From Rhodoferax sp. U11-2br (GTDB lineage: Bacteria > Pseudomonadota > Gammaproteobacteria > Burkholderiales > Burkholderiaceae_C), in the NCBI RefSeq assembly GCF_018619435.1, contig NZ_JAHFZF010000033.1:1-52113 (forward strand): a stretch of DNA of 52,113 bases, written 5' to 3'. Both the position numbers and the translations under genes were made by a program. Below are positions 31,804-39,742 of the stretch, piece after piece (position 1 is the first letter of the stretch; each line of letters starts with the position of its first letter). Under the pieces are notes generated by a model, which did no database searches, was not told the origin of the DNA, and saw only the letters and a program-made list of their open reading frames with translations.

Positions 31804-33141
31804 TCAGGTGGGTGGTTTGTGCTGGGGCAGGCGTTGTAGCTGCAAGTGGGCCATCGCCTGGTACAGCGGTGCCGACAGCAGGCGCGACACACCACTGGCC
31901 ACCAGCGCGGTGGCCATCAGGCTCAACACCAGGGCATGGCCGTCCACCATCTCCATGACGATGATGAAGGCGGTCAGAGGCGCCTGGGTCACTGCCGCCA
32001 GAAAGCCCGCCATGCCCAGCGCGATCAGGGTCGGTGCATTGGCATAGTGGGTGAGTTGGGCCACGTCATTGCCCAGAGAGCCACCAATCGACAAGGCCGG
32101 TGCAAAGATGCCGCCGGGCACACCTGACCAGGCGGTGATCCAGGTGGCCAGGAATTTCAGCAGGGTGTAGAGCGGCGTGGTTTCACCCCCGCCTTCGAGC
32201 AGGCTGCGGCTGTGGTGGTAGCCGGTGCCAAAGGTGCTGTCGTGGCTGACCAGCCCGATCACTGCCACCACCAGGCCACAGGCGGCGGCAAAAGCCACTG
32301 GTGAGCTTTGCCGCCAGCGGCTGAACCAATCTGCCGAGCTACCACGCACCGACAGCAACAGCACCCGGGCAAACAAGCCACCGGCCAGACCGCAGGCCAG
32401 CGCCACCAGCAGACCCGGCCACAGCAGCGCCAGGCTCAGCTGGTCCACCCGGATCACGCCAAAGTAGGTGGCGTTGCCATAGACGGAGACGGCCATCAAG
32501 CCGCTCAGCACAATGGCGGCCAGCAGCAAACCGGTGTTGCGCTGTTCCGGGCGGCGCGACAACTCCTCAATCGCAAACATGATGCCGCCCAGCGGTGTGT
32601 TGAAGGCCGCCGCAATACCCGCGGCGCCACCCGCCATCAGCAGGCCGTTGTGCGACACCGGGGCATTGGCGGGCAGGTAACGCCGGGCGTGGTGCATGAC
32701 ACCTGCGGCAATCTGCACGCTGGGTCCTTCGCGCCCGAGCGACAGACCACCCAGCAGGCCGCAGCTGGTCAGGGCCATTTTGCTCAAGGTCAGTTTGAGC
32801 GACACAAACAGATGGCGCTGCTCTGGTGCCACAGAGCCGTCCATCGCAGCCATGACTTGCGGGATGCCAGAGCCCGACGCGCCCATGGCGTACCGGCGCA
32901 TCACCCAAACAATGGCAGCGGTGCACAGCGGGGTCCACACCAACGGGGCCCAGGCCACCACGCTGTGTAACTGCTCAAACAGACCGAAGGCACGTTCGGT
33001 CAGCCAGGTCAGGGCCACCACGGTCAGGCCCGCCAATGCGGCAAAACCAATCACCACCGCGCGTGCTGCCCAGAGTTGCCAGTTGGAGAGGTCGTGGCGC
33101 AAAGCCTGCAGGAGGGTGGAACTGCGTTCGTCGAGGTTCAT
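31804..33141 (-). CDS. ClC-family chloride channel/antiporter
   Basis: A 445-residue membrane protein with the ClC pore motifs GSGIPQ, GREGPSVQ (the gating glutamate in GREGP) and AAAFNTPLGGIMFAIEEL. Gating glutamate plus this type of sequence suggests an H+/Cl- exchanger rather than a channel, but this is not certain. No CBS domains are attached. The ATG at 33141 is preferred to a TTG seven codons upstream. It is divergent from the DapB-like gene. Confidence 0.92.
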   Translation of the reverse strand: MNLDERSSTLLQALRHDLSNWQLWAARAVVIGFAALAGLTVVALTWLTERAFGLFEQLHSVVAWAPLVWTPLCTAAIVWVMRRYAMGASGSGIPQVMAAMDGSVAPEQRHLFVSLKLTLSKMALTSCGLLGGLSLGREGPSVQIAAGVMHHARRYLPANAPVSHNGLLMAGGAAGIAAAFNTPLGGIMFAIEELSRRPEQRNTGLLLAAIVLSGLMAVSVYGNATYFGVIRVDQLSLALLWPGLLVALACGLAGGLFARVLLLSVRGSSADWFSRWRQSSPVAFAAACGLVVAVIGLVSHDSTFGTGYHHSRSLLEGGGETTPLYTLLKFLATWITAWSGVPGGIFAPALSIGGSLGNDVAQLTHYANAPTLIALGMAGFLAAVTQAPLTAFIIVMEMVDGHALVLSLMATALVASGVSRLLSAPLYQAMAHLQLQRLPQHKPPT

Positions 33142-33195
33142 TGTTTGGGGGAGTGGGCGCAACGCCGCATACCATCACAGTGCATGGGGGGATGA

Positions 33196-33213
33196 TACAT
33201 TGATACAAATGTA
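33196..33213. promoter_or_regulatory. Dyad TACATT-N6-AATGTA in the ClC/dapB-like divergent region
   Basis: A perfect 6-bp inverted repeat with a 6-bp centre, in the 141-bp gap between the two divergent genes. It lies just before AT-rich sequence (TATATT) that could be a -10 for the plus-strand gene. It is a plausible operator; the binder is unknown. Confidence 0.35.
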
Positions 33214-33282
33214 GTTTGTTATATTGGGCCTTGGCGCACCGATGCTGGCGTCACAACACACAACACGACAGGAGGTGACAAC

Positions 33283-34035
33283 ATGAAAGTTGGTTTGGTG
33301 GGTTACGGCAAGGCTGGGCAGGCGGTGGCGCGGGTGTTGCATGACACCCCCGGTTTTGAGTTGGCCTGGGTGGTGCGCAAGTCGACCAGCCCGGCGGCGC
33401 AGACTGTGCCCGAGACCAGCATCCCGCTGGTGGGGCTGGGTGCGTCGGACTGGGCAGCTTGGCTCGATGCCCACCCGGTGGATGCGCTGGTGGATTTCTC
33501 ACAGGCCGAGAGCCTGCACGCCTATGGTGAAGCACTGCGCCAGCGCCACATCATGTTGGTCAGCGCGATTTCGGCCTACAGCCCAGCTGACCTGGACTTT
33601 GCGCGTGATCTGGGGCGTGACACCCGGGTGATGTGCTCCCCCAACATCACCTTAGGCATCAACTTCCTGATTCTGGCAGCCAAACTGCTGCGCCGGATCG
33701 CACCGTTTGCCGATGTCGAGATCCTGGAGCAGCACTTTCGCGACAAACCAGAAGTCTCCGGCACCGCACGCAAGATCGCACAAAGCCTGCAGGTGGAAGA
33801 TGATCGGATCACCTCGCTGCGACTGGGCGGCATCATTGGCCACCACGAGGTGATTTTTGGTTTTCCACACCAGACCGTGCGCCTGATCCACAACTCGATC
33901 GAGCGGCGTGCCTTTGGTACCGGTGCCGTATTTGCGCTGAAACAGCTCTCCGAATGTGAGAACGGGTTTTACACCTTTGACGACCTGATGATGCGCCTGG
34001 TGCGCCAGGAGCTGCTTCAGGCGCCGCCCGCCTGA
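33283..34035 (+). CDS. Dihydrodipicolinate reductase-like protein (DapB homologue)
   Basis: A 250-residue Rossmann-fold enzyme. The nucleotide loop is GLVGYGKAGQAVARVL, and the substrate motif ILEQHFRDKPEVSGTA aligns with the DapB EAHHRHKxDAPSGTA motif, keeping the first histidine and the lysine but replacing the second histidine by phenylalanine. It may be the lysine-pathway enzyme or a paralogue acting on a related substrate. It has an exceptionally strong ribosome site (AGGAGGTGA, 6 nt before the ATG). It is alone on its strand; a CTCTG repeat follows its stop. Confidence 0.8.
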   Translation: MKVGLVGYGKAGQAVARVLHDTPGFELAWVVRKSTSPAAQTVPETSIPLVGLGASDWAAWLDAHPVDALVDFSQAESLHAYGEALRQRHIMLVSAISAYSPADLDFARDLGRDTRVMCSPNITLGINFLILAAKLLRRIAPFADVEILEQHFRDKPEVSGTARKIAQSLQVEDDRITSLRLGGIIGHHEVIFGFPHQTVRLIHNSIERRAFGTGAVFALKQLSECENGFYTFDDLMMRLVRQELLQAPPA

Positions 34036-34040
34036 CACGG

Positions 34041-34085
34041 CTCGGCTCGGCTCTGCTCTGCTCTGCTCTGCTCTGCTCTGCTCGG
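34041..34085. repeat. Pentanucleotide tandem repeat, CTCTG
   Basis: Nine consecutive units: CTCGG twice, CTCTG six times (34051-34080), CTCGG once. It lies between the DapB-like stop and the MarR start, 70 bp upstream of the latter. Perfect short-unit arrays like this are prone to slipped-strand length change. Confidence 0.9.
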
Positions 34086-34154
34086 GTGCCGACCAGTGGC
34101 TGTGGGGCAGTCAGGCCACTATCATGGCGCCTGTTTCATCATTTGCCGTTGTTT

Positions 34155-34643
34155 ATGTCACCCTCGGAAGCCTCTCGCGCCAAGTCGGCGCAATCGACCC
34201 AGGTGTTGCGCCGTTTCCGCGTTGTGTTCAACGCCGTGCGCACCCATTTCAAACAAGTCGAAAAACAGGTGGGCCTAGGCGGCGCCCAGGTCTGGGCCTT
34301 GAGTGTGATCCGCGACCAGCCCGGCGTGGGTCTGGGTGAGTTGGCCCGCAGCATGGATGTACACCAGTCCACCGCCAGCAATCTGGTCAAAGGACTGCAG
34401 ACCAAGGGCCTGATCCGCGCCGACAAAGGCCAGGTTGACAAACGCCAGGTTCAGCTGTTTATCTTGCCCCCAGCGCAGGCCTTGCTGGCCAAGTCTCCGG
34501 GACCGTTTGAGGGTGTGCTGCCCGATGCCTTGGCCCAGTTGCCTGAACACACCTTGCAACAGCTGGACCATGACCTGGCCGAGCTGATTGCACTTTTGCG
34601 GGTGGACGAGTCAGCCGGTGGTATTCCCCTGGCGGACTTGTGA
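34155..34643 (+). CDS. MarR-family transcriptional regulator
   Basis: A 162-residue winged-helix regulator. The recognition region is VGLGELARSMDVHQSTASNLVKGLQTKGLIRADKG, with wing DKRQVQLFIL. The start is ambiguous: ATG at 34155 has no visible ribosome site, while a GTG at 34086 would add 23 residues and begin directly after the CTCTG repeat. Changes in repeat length would alter promoter spacing in the first case. Targets unknown. Confidence 0.82.
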   Translation: MSPSEASRAKSAQSTQVLRRFRVVFNAVRTHFKQVEKQVGLGGAQVWALSVIRDQPGVGLGELARSMDVHQSTASNLVKGLQTKGLIRADKGQVDKRQVQLFILPPAQALLAKSPGPFEGVLPDALAQLPEHTLQQLDHDLAELIALLRVDESAGGIPLADL

Positions 34644-34699
34644 TCTGAGGGTTTGCCGCCGCCAGCTGCCGCGCACGCAGGCCTTGCGCTAGGTTCAGG

Positions 34700-36664
34700 T
34701 CAAGCGGGGTTGCCCAGAATTTCCCAGCGCTCCAGTGCGGCCATTAGCTCTTCGTCAATCTGGGCGCTGCGCGCGGCGAGTTTCAGGGCGCGGGCGTTGT
34801 CCACTGCATACAGACTGCCGTCGGCCAGCAAGGCCACCGCTTCGGCCTGCTCGGCTTCCAGCTTGGCAATCAGGTCAGGCAGACCATCGAGTTCGCGCTG
34901 TTCCTTGAAGCTGAGCTTGCGCGTCTTGGGTGCTGGGGCTGCAGGCGCTGGGGCGGGTGCCTCAGGTGGCTTGGTTTGCTGCGTTTTTGAGAGCTGTTCG
35001 CGCTCGTAATGAAAGGGCTTGGGGGCTTTTTGGCCTTTGCTCTTTGCGATCTCGGCAGCACGTTTGCTCTGCACCAGCCAGTCGGTCACGCCGCCCTCGT
35101 ACTCGCGCCACTTGGCGTCGCCTTCATAAGCGATGGTGCTGGTGACCACGTTGTCGAGGAAGGTGCGGTCATGGCTGACCAGAAACACCGTGCCGTCGTA
35201 GTTTTGCAGCAGGTCTTCGAGCAGTTCGAGGGTGTCGATGTCCAGGTCGTTGGTCGGCTCATCCAGCACCAGCACATTGGCCGGTCGGGCAAACAGGCGC
35301 GCTAAAAGCAGGCGGTTGCGCTCGCCACCGCTCAGACTGCGCACTGGTGAGTTGGCACGTGCGGGGGAGAACAAAAAATCACCCAGGTAACTCTTGACGT
35401 GTTTTTTCTGGTTGCCGATCTCGATCCACTCGGAGCCGGGGCTGATGAAGTCTTCCAGCGTGGCGTCCAGATCCAGCGCATTGCGCATCTGGTCAAAGTA
35501 GGCGACCGAGATGTTGGCGCCCTGGCGCACCGTGCCCCAGGGGCTGTGGCCGGGCTCGGGCGCGGGGGAGTTGGCGGGTGCCGGGTCGGCTTGGAGCTCA
35601 CCCAGAATCAGCTTGAGCAGGGTGGTTTTGCCGGCGCCATTGGGGCCGAGCAGACCAATCTTGTCGCCACGCAGGATGGTGGCCGAAAAATCATCCACGA
35701 TCTTGCGCTCGCCAAAACTCTTGGACACATGGGTCAGTTCAGCGACCAGCTTGCCGCTGGCGCCGCCGGTGACCACATCCATGTTGACACTGCCCACCGC
35801 TTCGCGACGCGCCTGGTGTTTGGCGCGCAACTCACCCAGGCGCACGATGCGGGCCTGGGCGCGGGTACGGCGTGCTTCCACACCCTTGCGGATCCAGATT
35901 TCCTCCTGCGCCAGCAGTTTATCGGCACGGGCGTTGATCACCGCCTCTTGCGCCAGCTGCTCCTCTTTTTGGACCAGGTAGGCTGCGAAATTGCCGGGGT
36001 ACGAGAGCAATTTTCCACGGTCCAATTCAACGATGCGAGTTGCCACGTTGTCGAGGAAGGAGCGGTCATGGGTGATACAGATGATGCTGCCCTTGAACTC
36101 ACACAGCAGGCCTTCCAGCCACTCGATGCTGTCCAGGTCCAGGTGGTTGGTGGGTTCGTCCAGCAGCAGCACGTCGGGTGCGGCCACCAGTGCCTGCGCC
36201 AGGGCGACACGCTTCTTGTTGCCGCCGGAGAGGGTGCGCACGATGGCATCGGGCTCCAGGTGCAGGCGGTGCAGGGTTTCACCCACACGTTGTTCCCAGT
36301 TCCAGCCGTCCAGCGACTCGATCTCGCTTTGCATCGCGTCCAGATCGCCATGCCCCTCGGAATATTCATCAATCAGGGCTCTGACCCTTGCCAAACCTTC
36401 GCTGACAGCTTCAAAAATAGTAGCTTCAGCGTCAAGCTGCGGCTCCTGCGCGACGTAGGCAATGCGGATGTTGTTCTGTACCTGCGTCGTGCCGTCGTCG
36501 GGCTTGTCCAGACCACCCAGGATTTTGAGCATGCTGGACTTGCCCGCGCCGTTGCGGCCAATCAGCCCAACGCGCTCCTGCGTTTCAACGGAAAAATCAG
36601 CGTGGTCGAGCAGGGCCACGTGCCCGAATGCCAGCTGGGCGTCTAGAAGTGTGATGAGTGCCAT
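34700..36664 (-). CDS. uup: ABC-F ATPase, Uup-like
   Basis: A 654-residue soluble tandem ABC ATPase. The first domain has Walker A GRNGAGKS (residues 36-43), signature LSGGNKKR and LLLDEPTNHLD; the second has GPNGAGKTT, LSGGERNR and VLDEPTNDLD. A long linker joins them. The C-terminal extension (after a Pro/Ala-rich stretch) ends in a charged coiled coil (LIAKLEAEQAEAVALL), the Uup C-terminal domain. Uup-type proteins act on the ribosome and in DNA-related stress. It follows the HPr-rel-A operon by 79 bp. Confidence 0.93.
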   Translation of the reverse strand: MALITLLDAQLAFGHVALLDHADFSVETQERVGLIGRNGAGKSSMLKILGGLDKPDDGTTQVQNNIRIAYVAQEPQLDAEATIFEAVSEGLARVRALIDEYSEGHGDLDAMQSEIESLDGWNWEQRVGETLHRLHLEPDAIVRTLSGGNKKRVALAQALVAAPDVLLLDEPTNHLDLDSIEWLEGLLCEFKGSIICITHDRSFLDNVATRIVELDRGKLLSYPGNFAAYLVQKEEQLAQEAVINARADKLLAQEEIWIRKGVEARRTRAQARIVRLGELRAKHQARREAVGSVNMDVVTGGASGKLVAELTHVSKSFGERKIVDDFSATILRGDKIGLLGPNGAGKTTLLKLILGELQADPAPANSPAPEPGHSPWGTVRQGANISVAYFDQMRNALDLDATLEDFISPGSEWIEIGNQKKHVKSYLGDFLFSPARANSPVRSLSGGERNRLLLARLFARPANVLVLDEPTNDLDIDTLELLEDLLQNYDGTVFLVSHDRTFLDNVVTSTIAYEGDAKWREYEGGVTDWLVQSKRAAEIAKSKGQKAPKPFHYEREQLSKTQQTKPPEAPAPAPAAPAPKTRKLSFKEQRELDGLPDLIAKLEAEQAEAVALLADGSLYAVDNARALKLAARSAQIDEELMAALERWEILGNPA

Positions 36665-36743
36665 AGGGGCGGGATTATCCGCTGGCGGGCTGTTGGACGA
36701 GTCAACCGCTCGTTGTCGAGCCAGCTGTCAGTTGGCAGGACAC

Positions 36744-37778
36744 CTAGACTTCCTTGTCCGGAAACCAGGTCTGCCAAGTTTTTCGGGTCAGATGCGGCAC
36801 AAGCAGGCGCAAGGGCATCTTCATCCAATGGGAATGGGCAAGCACCGCCCAACCGGCCAGTTCACCTGACAGATGGCCTTTGTCCAGAGTGCTCAAAGCC
36901 GCTATTTCTACCTGCTTTTGCAACCAGCCTTTGGGGACCTGCGCTGTTGTGTTGTCAATGAACAGGCTCTGCGCGGCAGCGACCGCTGTTCTTGTTGGTG
37001 CACTTACGCCCAGTTCATCGGCCCGCAAAAGCAGTGGCGTCAGGCCCTGGTCTGCGCCAAAGTGCTGCTGTAGCAACAAGTGCAAGTCGTACAAGTCACG
37101 GATTAACTTCTTGGGTTCACCTTCCTGCAGCAAATGCAGGGCGCAGTGAATGACCCGGTCGGTAGGTGACAACACGTGGATACCGGGCAACACTTCCACC
37201 AGGTGCGCAAACAGCTTTTCCGGAGGAATGTAGTAGCGTGACACCGGCGGGTTGATCGCATGGTGCAGGTCACACACGGTGTGGCGGCGCACATGCTCCA
37301 TCGGCGGCACCTCGTGCATCCAGTTGCGGTAGTACGCCAGATCGTAGTCATTCACAAGGCTGGGCTTCCAGCCAACGCTGATCAAAGAGGACTCCACGGC
37401 GTCCAGATTGGCGCGCGGCACCATCAGATCCACGTCCGAGAACAGCCGACCACCGGCATTGGTGTCACCCGCCACCATGTAGGCGCAGCCTTTGAGCACC
37501 ACCAGGGGGATGCTGGGGTCAATTGCCCGGCGCATGCCTTTGAGTTCCCACAAGGCTGCTTCACCGCGTCGCCGGGCGGTCAGTTCATCGAGCGCCAGAT
37601 GCCGTTGAACGGCAGGCAAAATCAGCTCGAACACACCCGCACGACGCAGCGCTGCCGCCAGCTGGCCAAGTAATTGATTTTTGCGTCCTGCCTCGACGAC
37701 TCCATTCCACTGCGCATCAGTTACCTCCGAGACACTCTGGGGCGCATTAAGCAGGTGTATCAGGCGCTGGGTCGGCAT
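36744..37778 (-). CDS. Nucleotidyltransferase-family protein of the HPr-rel-A operon
   Basis: A 344-residue protein of the uncharacterised NTP_transf_5 type. LVVLKGCAYMVAG and GGRLFSDVDLMVP (residues 109-121) contain the nucleotidyltransferase Asp115-x-Asp117 pair, with a helical C-terminal half containing HAINPP and LLQEGEPKKLIRDLYDLHLLL. Substrate unknown; related enzymes transfer nucleotides to proteins or small molecules. It is last in the operon, overlapping the HprK-like gene by 19 bp. This arrangement with a kinase and a PqqD-like protein is the HPr-rel-A set. Confidence 0.82.
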   Translation of the reverse strand: MPTQRLIHLLNAPQSVSEVTDAQWNGVVEAGRKNQLLGQLAAALRRAGVFELILPAVQRHLALDELTARRRGEAALWELKGMRRAIDPSIPLVVLKGCAYMVAGDTNAGGRLFSDVDLMVPRANLDAVESSLISVGWKPSLVNDYDLAYYRNWMHEVPPMEHVRRHTVCDLHHAINPPVSRYYIPPEKLFAHLVEVLPGIHVLSPTDRVIHCALHLLQEGEPKKLIRDLYDLHLLLQQHFGADQGLTPLLLRADELGVSAPTRTAVAAAQSLFIDNTTAQVPKGWLQKQVEIAALSTLDKGHLSGELAGWAVLAHSHWMKMPLRLLVPHLTRKTWQTWFPDKEV

Positions 37779-38683
37779 GTTGTGTTCACCCAGTTCACGA
37801 TCGACGCAAGATCACCGTATTCCACCGCGTAACACTTGGCATCGGCAATCGCCCGGGCCAAAGACGCAAACCCCTCAGCGCCAAGCAAACCCACGTTGAA
37901 GGTGTTTTCCATCAGTTCTGACAAAGCCTCGGCGCGGCTCAAAGGCTCAAAGTCCAGTTGTGCACCCGGTACAAACTTCGGAAACACCACATACCCCACG
38001 GGAGCCGTCTGGTGGCTGGCCTGCACAGCACTTCTGGGTGGTCGGGCGTAAGCAATCGCACCTTTGTGGGTAGCGACCACAGGGGGGGTCAGTTCAGCAG
38101 ACGGCACAAAGGCCTTGATGATGTCGATGGACTGATTCTTCAAGCTGATGGGGCGTGGCACCGGCTGCACCTTGCCATCTAGCTGCGAGATGATCGTCAG
38201 CTCGTCCGATAACAAGCGCCAATCGGTCAACGCCAGCGCGGCACACAGGGTACTTTTGCCCGATCCGGGTGACCCAGGCAACACCATTGCCAATCCATCA
38301 CGCTCCACCACTGCCGAGTGGATCACGGTGTGTGCACCGCTGGCAGTTGCCACACACCAGTTCAGGCCCCATTCAAACAGGGGATGGGCGTGAGCCAGAG
38401 GCAGCGCCTGCAGTGCGCTGTTTCCTGCCCAGTCAAACTCAATCTCCCAGGGTTTCCAAAAAGATTGACGAGTTCTGTTCAGGCTAACGCGGAAGTCGTA
38501 AAAGCCGGTTGGCGACAGGTGTGCAAAATAATCCTGATAAAGCAGTCGCAGGCGCGGAGCGATCAGATCAGAGTCAGACCGTAGCAGGCAGCGAAAGCGA
38601 CCTAGTTCAAGTCCAAAACCCTCACCACCCAATGCGTTGGCAACTTGAAGTTCGGAATAGTTGGCGACTGGCGCTGACGTCAT
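37760..38683 (-). CDS. HprK-related kinase A
   Basis: A 307-residue kinase-like protein. The P-loop LPGSPGSGKSTLCAALAL (residues 135-152) and the following WRLLSDELTII match the HPr kinase/phosphorylase fold, but the protein lacks the usual HPr-kinase N-terminal domain. It belongs to the HPr-rel-A group. No HPr or PTS gene is nearby, so its substrate may be the PqqD-like or Tat-exported product of the same operon; that is inference. It begins 38 bp after the PqqD-like gene. Confidence 0.85.
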   Translation of the reverse strand: MTSAPVANYSELQVANALGGEGFGLELGRFRCLLRSDSDLIAPRLRLLYQDYFAHLSPTGFYDFRVSLNRTRQSFWKPWEIEFDWAGNSALQALPLAHAHPLFEWGLNWCVATASGAHTVIHSAVVERDGLAMVLPGSPGSGKSTLCAALALTDWRLLSDELTIISQLDGKVQPVPRPISLKNQSIDIIKAFVPSAELTPPVVATHKGAIAYARPPRSAVQASHQTAPVGYVVFPKFVPGAQLDFEPLSRAEALSELMENTFNVGLLGAEGFASLARAIADAKCYAVEYGDLASIVNWVNTTCRPSA

Positions 38684-38721
38684 GTTGTCATTGTCAGTGC
38701 AAAACGAAGCAGATTTCAGAC

Positions 38722-38955
38722 TCAGTTGTCAGCCCAAATTCCTAACTTGACCAGCAGTTCTTTGAGATCCGATGATTCGTTGGACCGGCTGTTACGCAAC
38801 TCAAGCCAGCGTGAGGCGCTGCACCTGAAAACATCTCCTGAATCGGGCATGAACAAGACGACTTGATCTTCTCCGCTGAATTGAACGCTGGTCAAATCTG
38901 CCAAAGAATCAACAGACGGTATCAACCCATTGTTTGCGCGAGAAATCTCTTGCAT
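38722..38955 (-). CDS. Small PqqD-like protein of the HPr-rel-A system
   Basis: A 77-residue protein. The middle (TSVQFSGEDQVVLFMPDSGDVFRCSASRWLELRN) has the size and beta-then-helix pattern of PqqD peptide-binding proteins, which present a precursor peptide to modifying enzymes. The assignment rests mainly on position between the Tat-exported protein and the HprK-like kinase, as in other HPr-rel-A clusters; residue similarity is weak. It overlaps the upstream gene by 34 bp. Confidence 0.65.
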   Translation of the reverse strand: MQEISRANNGLIPSVDSLADLTSVQFSGEDQVVLFMPDSGDVFRCSASRWLELRNSRSNESSDLKELLVKLGIWADN

Positions 38956-39599
38956 TCATCATCCGAGCAGTTGCGCTTGCTTCCGATTTTTCTGTTGTAA
39001 ACGTCCACGATATCTTGAAGCGACAATGCGTATTCGGAGTTTGTGCAATGGTTCAAGTAGGCGGCGCAAATATAGGCATTCAATGAGCTAGGATCGTTGA
39101 TCAGGATGGAGCTGATAGACGTTGATGGGCCGCACTTCAAAGCGTTGTAAAAACTTGTGCCTGAATTCCAACCCGCCGTGTGATTGGTATCAATGTCGTT
39201 AGGGTTGCAACTCGGGATCTGATTGCTATAAATCTGCCCCATCGATTTCTTGTTAATGGCGTTAAACGGAGTGCACTTGGATATTGGCCAGTTTTTGACA
39301 CATCCCGGATTGGTTTTGGGGTCCCAAGAATGTGGAGTTCCGCAAAGCGCATATTGTTTGACAGGTACAGAGAACGATTTGGCCGCACAGCCACCATTTG
39401 CTTCAAAGGAAGCCCAAGCGGCGGCAGATAGTCCTTTGGGCGGTGTTGAGCCGGTGCATGCCATGGCTGATCGTCCGCTCAAGGCCAGCACCACAGGCCC
39501 AGCAGCCAAGCCAGCACGCAACAACCGCCGACGTGCAATACCAGTCGCTTGAGTTGACTCAACGGGCTGTGGCAAAGATTCAGTTTGTGTTTCGTTCAT
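38922..39599 (-). CDS. Tat-exported cysteine-rich protein, HPr-rel-A operon
   Basis: A 225-residue protein I do not recognise. Residues 21-48 form a twin-arginine signal (ARRRLLRAGLAAGPVVLALS, cleavage near AMA). Eleven cysteines follow the signal hydrophobic core (48, 71, 86, 100, 109, 131, 156, 178, 185, 211, 216), suggesting several disulfides or metal ligands. Tat export implies folding or cofactor loading in the cytoplasm. DNA here is less GC-rich than average (39181-39240: 27 of 60 G+C), a possible sign of transfer. GAGGTGA lies 4 nt before the ATG and a sigma-54 promoter 27 nt upstream. It is the first gene of the operon and the likely product the other genes act on. Confidence 0.75.
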   Translation of the reverse strand: MNETQTESLPQPVESTQATGIARRRLLRAGLAAGPVVLALSGRSAMACTGSTPPKGLSAAAWASFEANGGCAAKSFSVPVKQYALCGTPHSWDPKTNPGCVKNWPISKCTPFNAINKKSMGQIYSNQIPSCNPNDIDTNHTAGWNSGTSFYNALKCGPSTSISSILINDPSSLNAYICAAYLNHCTNSEYALSLQDIVDVYNRKIGSKRNCSDDECKRFLAQTMG

Positions 39600-39625
39600 A
39601 AGCTCACCTCGTATTCGCTTGATCA

Positions 39626-39642
39626 AGCAAATTGTGCGCCAA
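39626..39642 (-). promoter_or_regulatory. Sigma-54 promoter upstream of the HPr-rel-A operon
   Basis: On the minus strand TTGGCGCACAATTTGCTT: GG and GC exactly 10 bp apart, matching TGGC-N7-TTGCT. The predicted start is about 12 nt further, giving a 16-nt leader that contains the ribosome site GAGGTGA. The activator PrsR is encoded 3 kb upstream. An imperfect dyad CCCGTTAAAACCGGG at 39685-39699, about 45 bp above the promoter, could be the activator site. Confidence 0.72.
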
Positions 39643-39742
39643 CGGCCACACATTGTTGATATTGCAGGACTTTTCAATATATCGCCCGTTAAAACCGGGT
39701 TGTATGTAAATAATACCGACAGTTACAAACAGCAGACCCAAG

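Noticed and set aside
34041..34085. CTCTG array as a CRISPR-like repeat
   Set aside because: The units are 5 bp with no spacers; it is a simple tandem repeat.
36405..36445. GAAGCTACTATTTTTGAAGC inside uup as another repeat copy
   Set aside because: It resembles the palindromic family superficially, but it encodes the ATIFEAVSEG segment expected in Uup proteins, so chance similarity is more likely.
35399..36646. Plus-strand open frame of 415 codons opposite the ABC-F gene
   Set aside because: The minus strand has complete paired Walker, signature and linker motifs; the antisense frame has none and no start signals.
38922..39599. PEP-CTERM sorting signal in the Tat-exported protein or the S8 protease
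   Set aside because: Neither C-terminus has the Pro-Glu-Pro motif, membrane helix and arginine cluster; no PEP-CTERM protein was found in this window.
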